Origin: Prevotella sp. | GTDB lineage: Bacteria; Bacteroidota; Bacteroidia; Bacteroidales; Bacteroidaceae | Direction: 5' to 3' | Assembly: GCA_024681875.1 (NCBI GenBank) | Contig: JAILAA010000203.1 | Location: 1-15,440 of the forward strand | Length of the DNA stretch: 15,440 nt | Shown here: in pieces, positions 14,990-15,440 of the stretch | How positions within the stretch are numbered: the first letter of the stretch is position 1 | Layout of the letters: each line of letters begins with the position of its first letter | Notes under the pieces: generated by a model | What the model was told of the DNA's origin: nothing | Database searches by the model: none | What the model saw: the letters and a program-made list of their open reading frames with translations, nothing else | Program-made: the position numbers and the translations under genes

Positions 14990-15074
14990 AGGTTGTAAGG
15001 TCGTGAGGTATTAAGGTTATGAGGTGATATCACCTAAAGACCTGAAAGCATAGCGACCTTGAACCTCAAAACCT
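14990..15074. repeat. octamer dyad array between nqrA and nqrB
   Basis: Five AGGT tetramers occur at exact 8-bp spacing (14990, 14998, 15006, 15014, 15022), followed by ACCT tetramers at 15032, 15040, 15056, 15063 and 15071. The switch point is the perfect 14-bp palindrome AGGTGATATCACCT (15022-15035). The two arms can fold into one long, interrupted hairpin: the inner 7 bp pair perfectly, then AGGTCG with CGACCT and AGGTT with AACCT further out. The array fills almost the whole intercistronic gap and stops 7 bases before the nqrB ATG, so it would form structure in the operon mRNA just upstream of nqrB. Confidence 0.8.
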
Positions 15075-15081
15075 CAGAAAA

Positions 15082-15440
15082 ATGAGTTTTTTAAGGAATT
15101 ATTTGAACAAGATAAAGCCGAACTTTGAGAAGGACGGAAAGCTTCATGCGTTCCGCTCGGTCTTCGACGGCTTTGAGACGTTCCTTTACGTGCCCAACAC
15201 CACGTCGAGGAACGGCGTGCACATCCATGATGCCATCGACTCGAAGCGCATCATGAGCGTAGTAGTGATGGCATTGATGCCTGCCATGCTGTTCGGTATG
15301 TACAATGTGGGCTACCAGAACTTCCTGGCTGCCGGAACATTGGCTACGGCAGGCTTCTTCGAAATCTTCTTCTACGGATTCTTCGCTGTGCTGCCCAAGA
15401 TTCTGGTCAGCTACATCGTGGGTCTCGGCATCGAGTTTGC
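15082..15440 (+). CDS. nqrB: Na+-translocating NADH:quinone reductase subunit B (5' part)
   Basis: The reading frame opens with MSFLRNYLNKIKPNFEKDGKL and runs to the window edge (119 codons), so it is partial. NqrB is the large membrane subunit that carries a covalently bound FMN and takes part in Na+ translocation. The N-terminal cytoplasmic segment (FRSVFDGFETFLYVPNTTSRNGVHIHDAIDSKR) and the first membrane segments (RIMSVVVMALMPAMLFGMYNVGY, then a second hydrophobic block from about residue 85) are typical of the family. The FMN-binding threonine lies beyond the window. The order nqrA-nqrB is the standard operon order. Confidence 0.95.
   Translation, partial: MSFLRNYLNKIKPNFEKDGKLHAFRSVFDGFETFLYVPNTTSRNGVHIHDAIDSKRIMSVVVMALMPAMLFGMYNVGYQNFLAAGTLATAGFFEIFFYGFFAVLPKILVSYIVGLGIEF

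Noticed and set aside
1..15440. Defence system, prophage, insertion sequence or CRISPR array
   Set aside because: All long genes are recognisable housekeeping or envelope functions. No transposase, integrase, terminal inverted repeats or spacer-type repeats were seen.

Overview
The window looks like chromosomal DNA of an anaerobic member of the Bacteroidales, most likely Prevotella or a close relative. The evidence is: several intergenic regions with the Bacteroidetes-type promoter (-33 TTTG, 19-20 bp spacer, -7 TAnnTTTG); A-rich leaders without clear Shine-Dalgarno sites; a Bacteroidetes-style HtpG start; an Na+-NQR operon; a rubrerythrin-type peroxidase; and a short ORF ending in the Prevotella-type tail (YTLNG...KGVYICNGKKVVVK). 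The assignment is by recognition, without database searches.

Layout. Bases 1-202 are non-coding, with a terminator-like hairpin and a heptamer repeat just before a 59-residue ORF (203-382). An 83-residue ORF (409-660) follows; it looks like the detached C-terminal tail of a secreted protein and carries an in-frame palindromic repeat. A bidirectional terminator separates it from three leftward genes: rubrerythrin (743-1303), a fused sugar kinase/nucleotidylyltransferase (1367-3343) and htpG (3473-5533). The divergent region 5534-5722 carries a near-perfect sigma-54 (-24/-12) promoter facing htpG. Two rightward exported enzymes follow, an M3 oligopeptidase lipoprotein (5723-7846) and a GH3 beta-glucosidase (7900-10233). 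They converge within 6 bp on two leftward genes, a TraB/GumN-like secreted protein (10240-11145) and a CPA2 cation:proton antiporter (11176-13446). The antiporter is divergent from nqrA (13642-14985), which is followed by the start of nqrB (15082 to the window end).

How the genes fit together. Most are housekeeping genes: protein folding (htpG), peroxide defence (rubrerythrin), sugar activation (kinase/nucleotidylyltransferase), and peptide and glycan breakdown in the envelope (M3 peptidase, GH3). Membrane energetics is represented by the Na+-pumping NADH:quinone reductase and a cation/proton antiporter on back-to-back promoters.

The least ordinary signals are not genes. First, five separate short-period arrays (7 or 8 bp) occur in 15 kb, each with a different unit. 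Two sit inside coding sequences at linker positions, two lie immediately before a start codon, and one overlaps a stop codon. The one between nqrA and nqrB is organised as a large imperfect dyad around a perfect 14-bp palindrome. Second, the sigma-54 promoter in front of htpG suggests enhancer-dependent control of a chaperone. Third, the kinase/nucleotidylyltransferase fusion would convert a free sugar to an NDP-sugar in one polypeptide, with an unknown substrate. I see no CRISPR array, insertion sequence, tRNA, rRNA or phage gene.
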